From NCBI GenBank assembly GCA_030748575.1, contig JASMLR010000007.1, positions 62,001-126,000 on the forward strand: a stretch of 64,000 bases of DNA, given 5' to 3'. Origin of the DNA: Phycisphaerales bacterium. GTDB lineage: Bacteria > Planctomycetota > Phycisphaerae > Phycisphaerales > SM1A02. Below the pieces are notes generated by a model. That model saw only the letters and a list, made by a program, of their open reading frames with translations, did no database searches and was not told the origin of the DNA. Positions 53,686 to 61,562 of the stretch are shown piece after piece (positions within the stretch are counted from its first letter, which is position 1; each line of letters opens with the position of its first letter). The position numbers and the translations under genes are program-made.

Positions 53686-53691
53686 TACGCT
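53686..53691 (+). promoter_or_regulatory. -10-like hexamer (TACGCT) close to the next gene start
   Basis: GCTACGCTGTG places TACGCT six bases before the ATG at 53698, in the 31-bp gap after ligA. Confidence 0.4.
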
Positions 53692-53697
53692 GTGCCC

Positions 53698-54117
53698 ATG
53701 GGACAGGTTGCATTGGGTCTGCGAAGCCTTGCGATTCGCATCACGATCTTTGTCGTGATGGCGGCGTTGCTGGCATGGGCGCTCGGAGGGACCCTCTGGC
53801 CCCGACCCTCGTCGGCCGTGCAGCGGCCGGTGATCGAAGCTGGCGGAAGTCAGTGGGGGTGGCTCGTGACGGTGGACGGGGCCCAGCGTGAAGTGTCCTA
53901 TCGACTGGCCCGCCGGACGGCCGGTGATGCCTGGAAGCCGGTCGCTGGCGGTGGTCCGTTCCCGGCGGTCGAGCCGCTCCGCGCTGCGTCGGTCGAAACC
54001 GAGGGAGGCGTGATGTTCACGGCGACCGTCCGGAGCGACGGAGATCACCTCCGGACGATCGTGGTTGGATCGGACGGGGCGATCATTTCGGGCGCGGTCG
54101 CTGCTTCGGCCGATTGA
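53698..54117 (+). CDS. small membrane-anchored hypothetical protein, 139 aa
   Basis: One membrane helix (LAIRITIFVVMAALLAWALG) lies near the N-terminus, followed by a beta-rich domain of about 100 residues that would be outside the membrane. I recognise no family. Its 3' end overlaps the convergent uppP gene by 73 bases, so the last 24 codons are read on both strands. It follows ligA closely but probably has its own start of transcription. Confidence 0.6.
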   Translation: MGQVALGLRSLAIRITIFVVMAALLAWALGGTLWPRPSSAVQRPVIEAGGSQWGWLVTVDGAQREVSYRLARRTAGDAWKPVAGGGPFPAVEPLRAASVETEGGVMFTATVRSDGDHLRTIVVGSDGAIISGAVAASAD

Positions 54118-55007
54118 TCGTCCTGCACCTCGGGCCCGATCGACACGACGCCGGCGATCACCAGCGGCACAAGAACAGCGGTCAGGCCGATGCGGTACCA
54201 GCCGAATGCTGCAAGGCCGTGGCGAGTCAGCCATGACACGAGCCACCGCACCGCCAGCGCAGCGGAAAGTGTGGCAACCGCCAGCCCGAGCAGGACGGGG
54301 GCCCAGCCCAAAACCGCGAACATGTCCGGCCCTTCACCGCTCATGTTCTTGGCCAGTTTGAACACCGTCGCGCCGCCAAGCGTCGGCAGCCCGAGCAGGA
54401 ATGAGAACTCGGCGGCGCGTGCCGGCCGCAGGCCGACAAACATGCCACCGAGAATCGTCACCATCGAGCGGCTTGTGCCGGGCCACATGGCGACGCATTG
54501 AAGCAGCCCGATCTGAAACGCCGCCCGCGCGGAGAGGTCCGCGCCCGTTCGATCGGTTGCGTTGCTGATCCGGTCCCCACGATCCCGAAGCCTCCGATCG
54601 GCGAGGATCATCACGATGCCGCCGACGCCCAGGGCCAGCAACACAGGAATGGGCCGAAAGAGCCGCGCCTCGATCCAATCATCGAGAAACGGCCCAAGCA
54701 CCGCCGCCGGAAGAAAGGCGATCAGGATGTTCCGGAAGAGCAGCAGTCCGCCCGGGTCCTTTCCGAGCACCCCCAGGATCATCCGGCCGACCGCCTTGCG
54801 GTAGAGGCCCAGGACTGCCAGGATCGCCCCGCCCTGAATGACGATCAGCAAGGCATTGACGCTTCGCTCGACGTCTGAGGCCGAGTCCAGCCCCAACAGC
54901 GACTTGGCCAGCACGAGGTGCCCCGTCGAACTCACGGGCAGGTACTCGGTCACGCCCTCGACGATGCCGAGAATGACTGCGTCGAACAGGCCGAGGGGAT
55001 GCGTCAC
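54045..55007 (-). CDS. uppP: undecaprenyl-diphosphatase
   Basis: A 320-residue membrane enzyme that recycles undecaprenyl pyrophosphate to the monophosphate carrier for wall and polysaccharide synthesis. The active-site motifs are LGIVEGVTEYLPVSSTGHLV near residue 13 and WPGTSRSMVTILGG near 175, with eight membrane helices. The C-terminal 25 residues are a polar tail not seen in all relatives and lie in the overlap with the convergent gene. GTG is the start, with GGAG about 12 bases before it. Confidence 0.94.
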   Translation of the reverse strand: MTHPLGLFDAVILGIVEGVTEYLPVSSTGHLVLAKSLLGLDSASDVERSVNALLIVIQGGAILAVLGLYRKAVGRMILGVLGKDPGGLLLFRNILIAFLPAAVLGPFLDDWIEARLFRPIPVLLALGVGGIVMILADRRLRDRGDRISNATDRTGADLSARAAFQIGLLQCVAMWPGTSRSMVTILGGMFVGLRPARAAEFSFLLGLPTLGGATVFKLAKNMSGEGPDMFAVLGWAPVLLGLAVATLSAALAVRWLVSWLTRHGLAAFGWYRIGLTAVLVPLVIAGVVSIGPEVQDDQSAEAATAPEMIAPSDPTTIVRR

Positions 55008-55050
55008 GTCTTGAGGAACTCCGATGGGACGAGGCGAGGTACAGGCTGCG

Positions 55051-55056
55051 TATCAT
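55051..55056 (+). promoter_or_regulatory. possible -10 hexamer (TATCAT) before a short frame and aroK
   Basis: TATCAT lies ten bases before the ATG of a 22-residue frame that runs into the aroK start. No clear -35 is visible. Confidence 0.35.
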
Positions 55057-55066
55057 GCATCGGTCC

Positions 55067-55135
55067 ATGACCGAACTCAAGGACATGTTCAGGCGTTGGA
55101 TTCGCGAAGTCTCGTCGAGGCGGTGGGGCCGGTGA
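55067..55135 (+). CDS. possible 22-residue basic peptide coupled to aroK
   Basis: The short frame MTELKDMFRRWIREVSSRRW (plus Gly-Arg) ends in TGA inside the aroK GTG, giving the same GTGA overlap seen at firmly supported gene pairs in this window. A TATCAT hexamer lies ten bases upstream. The peptide is strongly basic and could form an amphipathic helix. It may be a real small protein or simply a translated leader that couples ribosomes to aroK. It is too short for reliable coding statistics. Confidence 0.35.
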   Translation: MTELKDMFRRWIREVSSRRWGR

Positions 55136-55668
55136 CGGTGTCCATCGCCTTGATCGGCGCTCGAGGTTCGGGCAAGTCGACGGTCGGCAGCGAGGCTGCC
55201 CGGACGCTCGGTCGCCCGTTTGTCGATCTGGATGCGATGGCGCTGGCCATCACCGGGGCCGATTCGGTGACGGCCGTGTTCGAGCAGGCCGGCGTCCACG
55301 CCTGGCGGCAGGCGGAGGCTGCGGCCCTGGAGGCGGTCCGCGCGTCCGGCGCGGTGATTGCCACCGGGGGCGGCGTGCCGGCGGTCGATCCTCCGCGGCA
55401 TGTATTGGAGGCGGCCCGCGGCTCCGGCGAGATTGAGACGCTCTGGCTCCGCTGCAGCATCGAGACGCTGCAGCGTCGCCTGCGAGCTGATCCTGGCGAT
55501 CGCCCCTCACTCACGGGTGAAGACCCGGTGTTGGAGGCCTCCGCCGTCGCGGCCTCGCGGGCCGAGGACTACCGCCGCATGGCGGACGGCGTGATCGACG
55601 CCGACGGTGACGTCGGGTCGGTGGTTCAGGCGGTGGTTGCGTGGATCGGGCGGCGTGAGGATGGCTAG
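55132..55668 (+). CDS. aroK: shikimate kinase
   Basis: A 178-residue kinase that phosphorylates shikimate in aromatic amino acid synthesis. The P-loop GARGSGKST is at residues 9-17, the shikimate-binding DLD is near residue 34, the glycine-rich ATGGGVP is near 79 and the lid Arg lies in GDRPSLTG near 122. I chose GTG at 55132. In-frame ATG 55024 would add 36 residues that do not look like protein. It is 16 bp from convergent rpmH. Confidence 0.88.
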   Translation: MTVSIALIGARGSGKSTVGSEAARTLGRPFVDLDAMALAITGADSVTAVFEQAGVHAWRQAEAAALEAVRASGAVIATGGGVPAVDPPRHVLEAARGSGEIETLWLRCSIETLQRRLRADPGDRPSLTGEDPVLEASAVAASRAEDYRRMADGVIDADGDVGSVVQAVVAWIGRREDG

Positions 55669-55684
55669 CGGGGGCCGTCCTGCA

Positions 55685-55828
55685 TCACATGTCAGGCGTC
55701 AGACGACGGCCCAGCGCCCGCTTGCGGTTGATGAGCTTGCGTCCGGCCTTGGTCTTCATGCGGGCGCGAAAGCCGAACTGGCGGGCTCGCTTGATCTTGC
55801 TCACGCGGCGGGGATAGTGCATGGCCAT
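55685..55828 (-). CDS. rpmH: 50S ribosomal protein L34
   Basis: A 47-residue very basic ribosomal protein. The core SKIKRARQFGFRARMKTKAG followed by RKLINRKRALGRR matches bL34. Residues before it (MAMHYPRRV) replace the usual MKRTFQPS. GAGG lies about 11 bases before the ATG at 55828. A longer reading from 55942 is rejected because a good promoter sits there. No rnpA or oriC-type genes are adjacent, unlike the common bacterial order. Confidence 0.9.
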   Translation of the reverse strand: MAMHYPRRVSKIKRARQFGFRARMKTKAGRKLINRKRALGRRLTPDM

Positions 55829-55913
55829 GGCGGAACACCTCGGGCCCGCCTGACGGCGGGGAACTGAATCGGACCAGAAACCCGGCGACGCGTCGCCTCC
55901 GGGGGAATCGGGC

Positions 55914-55942
55914 ATCCTAGCAGATCCAAAGAGTTCTTCCAA
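55914..55942 (-). promoter_or_regulatory. sigma-70-type promoter for rpmH
   Basis: On the minus strand TTGGAA (55937-55942) and TAGGAT (55914-55919) are separated by exactly 17 bp. The leader to the rpmH ATG is about 80 bases. Confidence 0.6.
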
Positions 55943-55959
55943 CTCGCCCGATCGAGTGG

Positions 55960-55965
55960 TACAGT
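55960..55965 (+). promoter_or_regulatory. possible -10 hexamer (TACAGT) for rnc
   Basis: TACAGT preceded 17 bp upstream by a poor -35 (TTCCAA, 55937-55942, the same bases that form the rpmH -35 on the other strand). The two divergent promoters would therefore overlap. Confidence 0.4.
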
Positions 55966-56131
55966 GAGCGTGCCGCGAGCGGGCGGGATGGCCTCTGTAT
56001 GGGACCTCCCCGTCCTCGCGTGGCGTCGGAGGCCGGCATCGGGCCTGGCCTCTCTATCGTTCACACGACCTCCGTCCCCCCAACTGGGGCCGCCGGAGGC
56101 CGATCCGGGCGTGCGAGGACCCATCCCGCGG

Positions 56132-56851
56132 ATGGATGATGCCACCCTGACCAAGGCCGAGGACCTGCTGGAGTACGACTTTGCGGATCGGGCGATCCTC
56201 AACAGGGCGCTGACGCATGCGTCGACCGCTGCCACACGGCACGAGAGCAACGAGCGACTTGAGTTTCTCGGCGATGCCGTGCTCGGCCTGGTGGTGTGCG
56301 AGTTCCTTCACCGAAACCACCCCGAACTGCTTGAGGGTGAGATGACCAAGGTCAAGTCCGCGGTCGTCAGCCGCCGGATCTGCGCCGAAGAGGCCCGGCG
56401 CCTCGGGCTTGATCAGTTGCTGGTCCTTGGGAAGGGGATGGCGGCCGCTCGCGAACTGCCGTCTTCCGTGGCTGCGGCCGTGTGGGAGTCGATCATCGGC
56501 GCGTTGTATGTCGATGGGGGCCTGCCCGTGGCCGAGGACTTCATTCTCACGGCCTTGAAGCCGCGGATCGAACAGGCCGTTCGCTCCGGCCATCACCACA
56601 ACTTCAAGAGTGTTCTGCAGCAGGTGGCTCAGCAGCGTTTCGGTTCCACCCCCGTGTACAGCGTGCTGGACGAGCAGGGGCCGGATCACGCCAAGTGCTT
56701 TGAGGTCGGCGTGACGATCTCCGGGCGCAGCTTCCAGCCGCGGTGGGGGCCCAACAAGAAGCGGGCGGAGCAGGACGCTGCGCTGGCGGCCCTGGAAGAA
56801 CTCGACGTCGCCGAAGTCCTCGACGACGGCGAGATCCGCGTCAGCGACTGA
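56132..56851 (+). CDS. rnc: ribonuclease III
   Basis: A 239-residue double-strand-specific RNase for rRNA and mRNA processing. The catalytic signature ERLEFLGDAVLGLVV is near residue 41, with the acidic partner region VWESIIGALYVDGG, and the dsRNA-binding domain (NFKSVLQQVAQQRFG ... KKRAEQDAALAALEEL) at the C-terminus. I chose ATG 56132 (MDDATLTKAED), with GAGGA about 12 bases upstream. A long leader with a hairpin precedes it. It overlaps the convergent repeat protein gene by 11 bases. Confidence 0.92.
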   Translation: MDDATLTKAEDLLEYDFADRAILNRALTHASTAATRHESNERLEFLGDAVLGLVVCEFLHRNHPELLEGEMTKVKSAVVSRRICAEEARRLGLDQLLVLGKGMAAARELPSSVAAAVWESIIGALYVDGGLPVAEDFILTALKPRIEQAVRSGHHHNFKSVLQQVAQQRFGSTPVYSVLDEQGPDHAKCFEVGVTISGRSFQPRWGPNKKRAEQDAALAALEELDVAEVLDDGEIRVSD

Positions 56852-58349
56852 CCGGCGGAGGGGACGGGCCGGGCTCCACCACAATGCGGCCCGTGTTCTC
56901 GGCCGTGCTGCCTGCGGCGACCACGGTCTCGCCGGACCCGTTCTGGAATGCCGCCGCGCCGCCGGGCCCGTCGGACGTGATGCCCGCGAGCACGACGGGT
57001 GTCCCGTCTGCGTTCATGAGGTTGAGGGCGCCGCCCCTGGGCGTGGCCGCGAGCGTCGCGGTCGTTCGGTTGTCGGCGGTCTGGAGCGTGAAGGCGGGCG
57101 TGCCGTCCTCGGCCGCCGTGGCGACCGCGCGGCCGCGGGGGGCCGAAATGGCCAGCCGCCCGTGCCCGTCCTGCAGGCCGTGCAGCAGCCCGACGGGCGT
57201 TCCGGTCGTGTCCGCAACGGCGAGCAGTCCCAGCCCCGACCGATCCGTCGTCAGGCTCGCCACCCGAACCTCGCCCGCGCCCAGCACGTCCACGGCCGGC
57301 CGCATGCCGTCCACGCCTCCGGTCAGGCGAATCCCGCCGGACTCACCGCTGCCCAGACGGACGCGGCCAGCGCCGCCGTCGGCATACACGCGGACAGCCT
57401 GGTCACTGGTTTCGAGGATGGCAGCCTCGGCGCCACTGGCGAGCGAGACCGATTCGGTGTCGCTCCCGGCCAGGTCCAGCGATGCCGTGTGGCTGGCGTG
57501 AAGGACCGCGCGTCCGCCCGGGGATGAGAGTGCCAGCGACGCCTCGCCGTCCATGGACTGCGCGGTGAGAATGGGTTGCGATCCGCGGCTGAGCGCCAGG
57601 CCATCGCCGCCGATCGTCAGCGCGGTGTCGCCGGCCTGCAGCCGGGTCCGGTCGCCGTCGGCCAGCATGGCGACCGCGCCTCCACCGAAGCGGAGCGCCT
57701 CGGCGGACAGGGACGTCGTTTCGCCGCTGCTCGTGAGGCGGACCGCGGGCGTATCGGTCGAGAGTGCCAGTGCGTCCTCGCCCCGCGTGAGGCTGACGCT
57801 GGTCGGTGTGAGCGCCGCGGCGCCGCCTTCACTCAGAAGGGCGATGGACTGGGTGTCTCCACCGGTGATCTCCACGCGTCCGGGACCTCCCGCCAGTTGC
57901 AGCACGCCGCCCGCGCCCTGCAGCGACGCCGTGGTAGCGCCGTCGCCGCTCCAGGCGGCGAGGTGCCCGCCATGCGCCGAAGCCCAGACGCCGGCCACGG
58001 TTCGGCCCTGGTTATTCCAGACCGCGAGATCGCCACCTGCCTCGGCGGCCGTCAGCCGGATGGCATTGGCGCCGGCGGATGACCACAGGTCGATCTGGCC
58101 ACCCTGCTCGCCCGTGCCGATGGCGGCAACGATGCGTCCCTCCGCATCGATGATGTCGATGCGATGCGTCTGAATGGAATCGAGCCGCGTCGCGTCCGTG
58201 GCGGCGATCAGGGCCGCAACGCCCAGTCCGCCGGCCAGGGCGGTCGCCGTGAGCCGCCACCGCCGCGTTCGGGCCGCGGTGCGGGCGAGCGTCTGTTCAA
58301 GCGACTCGATCCGTTCGGTCATGGAGGGCGTGGGTGGTGTGATGGTCAT
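56841..58349 (-). CDS. membrane-anchored glycine-rich repeat protein
   Basis: A 502-residue protein. A short charged N-terminus and coiled coil (ERIESLEQTLARTAARTRR) precede one membrane helix (LTATALAGGLGVAALIAA). The rest, about 430 residues, consists of short beta-strand units of about 18-24 residues around a Gly-x-Ala/Leu core, for example DAEGRIVAAIGTGEQGGQID and NNQGRTVAGVWASAHGGHL. This suggests a solenoid or beta-helix outside the membrane. It is Ala/Gly/Thr/Ser rich with very few Cys or aromatic residues. AGGAGG lies six bases before the ATG, one of the best ribosome sites in the window. Confidence 0.7.
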   Translation of the reverse strand: MTITPPTPSMTERIESLEQTLARTAARTRRWRLTATALAGGLGVAALIAATDATRLDSIQTHRIDIIDAEGRIVAAIGTGEQGGQIDLWSSAGANAIRLTAAEAGGDLAVWNNQGRTVAGVWASAHGGHLAAWSGDGATTASLQGAGGVLQLAGGPGRVEITGGDTQSIALLSEGGAAALTPTSVSLTRGEDALALSTDTPAVRLTSSGETTSLSAEALRFGGGAVAMLADGDRTRLQAGDTALTIGGDGLALSRGSQPILTAQSMDGEASLALSSPGGRAVLHASHTASLDLAGSDTESVSLASGAEAAILETSDQAVRVYADGGAGRVRLGSGESGGIRLTGGVDGMRPAVDVLGAGEVRVASLTTDRSGLGLLAVADTTGTPVGLLHGLQDGHGRLAISAPRGRAVATAAEDGTPAFTLQTADNRTTATLAATPRGGALNLMNADGTPVVLAGITSDGPGGAAAFQNGSGETVVAAGSTAENTGRIVVEPGPSPPPVSR

Positions 58350-58381
58350 CAATCACCTCCTGAGAGTGGACGGTCCAGAGA

Positions 58382-59230
58382 TCAGGCTGACGGAAGGGGC
58401 GCGTGGGCTGGTCGGGGATCCACCGTCGCCCAGGCGCGGGCATACAGGTCCGTGGGCAGGGCAAGGTAGCCGGGGTAGTCCTCGCGGGCCTTGAGGACGG
58501 CCTGACGATCAACCGTGACGACGGCCACCTCATCCTCGGTTTCCAGCACGACGGTTCCGTCGGGCGCCACGGCAATGCTCGGACCGCCGATGGGCACGCC
58601 GGCCTCGGGGCCTGGGCGGTTGACCGACAGGATCCAGGCCGAGGAGGTGATCGCATTGGCCTGCCAGATGGCCCGCCACTTCGGATACGTCCCCGGTTCG
58701 GTGGCGCGTGGATTGAGAATGACCTCGGCCCCCTGCGCTCCCAGGATGTGGCAGCCGAACGGGCGGTTGTTGTCGCTGCAGATCTGGAAACCAAGCCGCA
58801 TGCCCAACGCGTCCACCGGCCTGGGCGGCGTCGGGTCGGATTCGTAGTGATCTGCCTCCCAGAAGCCGGGCTCGTCCGGGATGTGAATCTTGCGGTACGC
58901 GTGCAGGAAGGACCCGTCCGGGCCGAAGAGCAGGGCGGTGTTGTGTCGTTGGCCCGCGTCGTTCCGGACGATGGCGCCCCCCAACAGGCCAATGCCCACC
59001 TCGGCGGCCAACTCGGCCTGCATGGTGTGCCGTGGGCCGCCTGGCGGCTCGGCATCTTCGTCACGGGGCGCCCGGGTGGCCGGCACCCAGGGAAGGACCG
59101 CCAGTTCCGGAAGCATGGCCAGTTCGGCGCCCGCCTCCCTGGCTTCGTGCAGTCGTTGTCGGAGTCGATCACGGCCAGTGTCGTCGTGGAAGACGTCCCG
59201 GATCAGCGCGATGGCAAGGGTGTCCTGCAT
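58382..59230 (-). CDS. carbon-nitrogen hydrolase (nitrilase superfamily)
   Basis: A 282-residue hydrolase. The catalytic triad is visible: Glu in AMLPELAVLP near residue 42, Lys in YRKIHIPDE near 114 and Cys in GFQICSDNNRPF near 152. Family members hydrolyse amides such as N-carbamoylputrescine, omega-amidated acids or nitriles, and the substrate here is open. Start MQDTLAIALIRDVF with TACACT six bases upstream and no ribosome binding site. The upstream frame does not look like protein. Confidence 0.88.
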   Translation of the reverse strand: MQDTLAIALIRDVFHDDTGRDRLRQRLHEAREAGAELAMLPELAVLPWVPATRAPRDEDAEPPGGPRHTMQAELAAEVGIGLLGGAIVRNDAGQRHNTALLFGPDGSFLHAYRKIHIPDEPGFWEADHYESDPTPPRPVDALGMRLGFQICSDNNRPFGCHILGAQGAEVILNPRATEPGTYPKWRAIWQANAITSSAWILSVNRPGPEAGVPIGGPSIAVAPDGTVVLETEDEVAVVTVDRQAVLKAREDYPGYLALPTDLYARAWATVDPRPAHAPLPSA

Positions 59231-59236
59231 GCGGGC

Positions 59237-59242
59237 AGTGTA
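59237..59242 (-). promoter_or_regulatory. -10-like hexamer (TACACT) close to the nitrilase gene start
   Basis: AATACACTGCC on the minus strand places TACACT six bases before the ATG at 59230. Confidence 0.45.
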
Positions 59243-59284
59243 TTGGCGGACGCGGCCGGCGATGGCCGAGGTCCATGGCGAGCC

Positions 59285-59998
59285 ATGGCGGAATCGAGGC
59301 GACATCAGGCGCTCAAGCGGGCGGCGGCGGGGTGGCTCCGGGCCGCCGGCTGGGTGGCCGTTGCAGATGAAGTGCACATTCCAACGGGCGGATTTCGGGT
59401 GGATGTCGCAGGGTGGACCGACCGACTCGCCACGCGGGCTGGTCCCGCTGGTCATCATGTCCGCTGCGCCCAACAAACATGCATGATCGAGTGCAAGGTG
59501 TCTCGGGCAGACTTCGCTCGGGACCGTGGCCACGCCGGGCGTCTGCTGGGCCGGCGGGACGCCATCCGCCGCATGCTCAAGGGCCGCCGCGTGGGACGCC
59601 GGAGCCGCGGCGGCCCGAAGGGCCCGATGTTGCTGGACCTCCGGGAGACCTGCCTGGACGCGGAGGCGGCCGCGGTGCGGCGGCTCGAATTGGAACTGGT
59701 CGCGATCGACCAGCGGCTGTCCGGCCGCTGCAAGTTTGCCAAGATGTCGTGGTGGGGTCTGGCCGATGCGTTCTGGCTGGCGGCTCCGGCGGGGCTCGTC
59801 GAGCGGACGTCGCTGCCACGTGGGTGGGGACTGCTCGAGGCGGACCGTGACGATGTGCTCCGCGTCACCGTGCCGACTGCCGCGGCCCCCAGTTCAGATC
59901 GCGATCGCTTTCGGGTCCTCCGCGGGATCGCCTGCGCTGGCAGCAGACGCGTCGGGGAAGCGCAACTGCCACTGCCGGGCCTGGGCTGCTCCGTGTAG
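59285..59998 (+). CDS. PD-(D/E)XK-like nuclease domain protein, MmcB-like
   Basis: A 237-residue protein. The N-terminal half has an alpha-beta-beta core with FRVDVAGWTDR and MIECKVSRADFARDRGHAG, the Asp and Glu-x-Lys signature of PD-(D/E)XK nucleases, and the segment after it resembles MmcB-type DNA repair proteins. The C-terminal half is variable and contains KMSWWGLADAFWLAAPAG, consistent with the same superfamily. True MmcB is shorter, so this is a distant relative. The start MAESRRHQALKR has no obvious ribosome site. Confidence 0.7.
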   Translation: MAESRRHQALKRAAAGWLRAAGWVAVADEVHIPTGGFRVDVAGWTDRLATRAGPAGHHVRCAQQTCMIECKVSRADFARDRGHAGRLLGRRDAIRRMLKGRRVGRRSRGGPKGPMLLDLRETCLDAEAAAVRRLELELVAIDQRLSGRCKFAKMSWWGLADAFWLAAPAGLVERTSLPRGWGLLEADRDDVLRVTVPTAAAPSSDRDRFRVLRGIACAGSRRVGEAQLPLPGLGCSV

Positions 59999-60001
59999 TC
60001 T
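59996..60001 (+). promoter_or_regulatory. -10-like hexamer (TAGTCT) close to the SRPBCC gene start
   Basis: TAGTCT overlaps the end of the nuclease-like gene and lies six bases before the ATG at 60008. Confidence 0.35.
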
Positions 60002-60007
60002 TCGAGC

Positions 60008-60487
60008 ATGGCAGACTTGGAGATTTGCGTCGAACGCACGATTCAGGCTTCGCAGCAGCGTGTGTGGGACGTCGTAGCCGACATCCCATCATCAGCCGAC
60101 ACCATCGAGAGCATTACCAAGGTGGACATGCTGACCGATGCGCCCGTCGGCGTGGGCACCCGCTGGAAGGAGACGCGGCTGATGTGCAGGCGGGAGACCA
60201 CCGAGGAGATGGAGGTCACTGCGTTTGAGCCGCCCCTTCGGTATGTCGTCGAGGCGGAGTCGTGCGGGGCGCATTTCACCAGTGAGATCCGTTGTGAACC
60301 GATCGGCGATGACGTGACCAGACTCTCGATGACCATGCGGACCCGGCCATTGAACCTGTTTGCCCGGCTCATGAAGCCGCTGGCGAAACTCGCGCTCAAG
60401 TCGACGTGCAAAATGCTCGCCAGAGACTTTGATGACATTGCCAGGGCTGCCACCGGAGGCGGCGAGGCCGAACCGTGCCCGGAGTGA
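60008..60487 (+). CDS. SRPBCC (START-like) family protein
   Basis: A 159-residue small lipid- or ligand-binding domain protein of the polyketide cyclase/SRPBCC group. The opening VERTIQASQQRVWDVVADI and the C-terminal amphipathic helix (LMKPLAKLALKSTCKMLA) are typical. No signal peptide. The ligand is unknown. The HAD phosphatase gene starts inside its 3' end. Confidence 0.8.
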   Translation: MADLEICVERTIQASQQRVWDVVADIPSSADTIESITKVDMLTDAPVGVGTRWKETRLMCRRETTEEMEVTAFEPPLRYVVEAESCGAHFTSEIRCEPIGDDVTRLSMTMRTRPLNLFARLMKPLAKLALKSTCKMLARDFDDIARAATGGGEAEPCPE

Positions 60488-61149
60488 TTTTCGATCTCGA
60501 TGGGACGCTGGTCGACAGTTACTCGGCCCACTTCCATGCCTGGACTTCGATCGCGGAAGATCTCGGGCACACGCTGACGGAGCCGGAGTTTCAGCGGCAG
60601 TTTGGCCTCAAGAACGAGCCTATTCTCGCCGAGCTCCACGCATGGACGGGCCGGACGCCCCCGAGCGATGCGGCGGTTGCCGCGCTGGCCGATGAGAAGG
60701 AACGCCGCTACAGGGCCCGCATCTCCGAAGTGTTTCCCGCGATGGCGGGAGCCGGCGGTCTGATTGCGTCACTCCGCGGCGCCGGCTGGAAGGTGGCGGT
60801 GGGCAGTTCAGCGCCTCGGGCCAACATCGATTTCTGCCTGGACCGTTTTCAACAAAGCGGCGTGTCGTTCGATGCGGTGGCGTGTGGCTGCGACGTGTCG
60901 CGGGGCAAGCCCGAGCCAGACGTGTTTCTGCTTGCGGCGGATCGCCTCGGGGTGCGTCCCGAAGCGTGCGCCGTGGTGGAGGACGCGTCGGCCGGAATCG
61001 AGGCGGCGAGACGAGCGGGCATGGCCAGTGTGGGGCTCTGCTCCACGGGCCGGACGCGCGATGAGTTTGCGGGCGCCGACCACGTTGTGGACACGCTTGA
61101 CGAACTCGGCCCCGACGTGTTCGCGCGGCTGCTGGGCCACACGGCATGA
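60475..61149 (+). CDS. HAD-superfamily hydrolase (phosphoglycolate phosphatase/beta-phosphoglucomutase type)
   Basis: A 224-residue haloacid-dehalogenase enzyme. Motif I is IFDLDGTLVDS near residue 5, motif II is VAVGSSAP, the lysine lies in RGKPEPDVFL and motif IV is VVEDASAGIEAARRAGM. The cap domain is the helical type seen in phosphoglycolate phosphatases and beta-phosphoglucomutases. The substrate is not determined. GTG is the start, overlapping the SRPBCC gene by 13 bases. Confidence 0.88.
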   Translation: MPGVIFDLDGTLVDSYSAHFHAWTSIAEDLGHTLTEPEFQRQFGLKNEPILAELHAWTGRTPPSDAAVAALADEKERRYRARISEVFPAMAGAGGLIASLRGAGWKVAVGSSAPRANIDFCLDRFQQSGVSFDAVACGCDVSRGKPEPDVFLLAADRLGVRPEACAVVEDASAGIEAARRAGMASVGLCSTGRTRDEFAGADHVVDTLDELGPDVFARLLGHTA

Positions 61150-61562
61150 GCCACCTCGATCTGGCGACGACGTGGTTTCTCGCTGCGCGGGCCATGGCGT
61201 GCGGCGGCGACGAGCCGTCGATCGCGGAGGAAGCCGCAGCGGGCTTGTTTGCGCGGGCGATCCTGGGTCTTGATGAGGCGTCATGCATTGCCGCCAAGTC
61301 GGCGGAGCACATGCAGGCACTGACGTTGATCGATTGCATGTCAATGGCTGGGCGGCTGCCGCGAGGAACGGCCGATCAGGTGATGGCCGGCGTCATGATG
61401 ATTGCGTATGCGGCAGCGAGCATGCAGCCGCTGCAGGTGCGGTGGGCGTCGATGCTCGCTTCGTCGATGGACATGACCGAAGAGCGATTCCAGCGATGCT
61501 GCGTCAATGCCCGAGTCATTGCCTCCATGCTTCCGCACGAGCAGGAGGCGGTCGGTGGGTGA
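61146..61562 (+). CDS. small helical hypothetical protein, possibly TerB-like
   Basis: A 138-residue all-helical protein without signal or membrane helix. Two helix pairs (LTLIDCMSMAGRLPRG and VMAGVMMIAYAAASMQPLQV) are arranged somewhat like TerB domains, but the acidic metal site of TerB is not clear. Cys and Met are unusually frequent. Overlap with the HAD gene is ATGA, and the next gene starts before its stop, so it belongs to a four-gene run. Confidence 0.5.
   Translation: MSHLDLATTWFLAARAMACGGDEPSIAEEAAAGLFARAILGLDEASCIAAKSAEHMQALTLIDCMSMAGRLPRGTADQVMAGVMMIAYAAASMQPLQVRWASMLASSMDMTEERFQRCCVNARVIASMLPHEQEAVGG

Larger units (their letters stand above)
55829..56131. other. 303-bp divergent region between rpmH and rnc
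   Basis: This gap holds the rpmH promoter (55914-55942), a TACAGT hexamer at 55960-55965 facing rnc, and an unusually long rnc leader. In the leader GAGGCC (56029-56034) pairs with GGCCTC (56047-56052). The rnc frame stays open through the leader, but the translation is rich in Pro, Arg and Gly and not protein-like. I see no other gene. Confidence 0.5.

Noticed and set aside
55964-56131. Extended N-terminus of RNase III starting at 55964
   Set aside because: The added 56 residues are Pro/Arg/Gly-rich and not conserved in the family, and a probable -10 hexamer overlaps that start.
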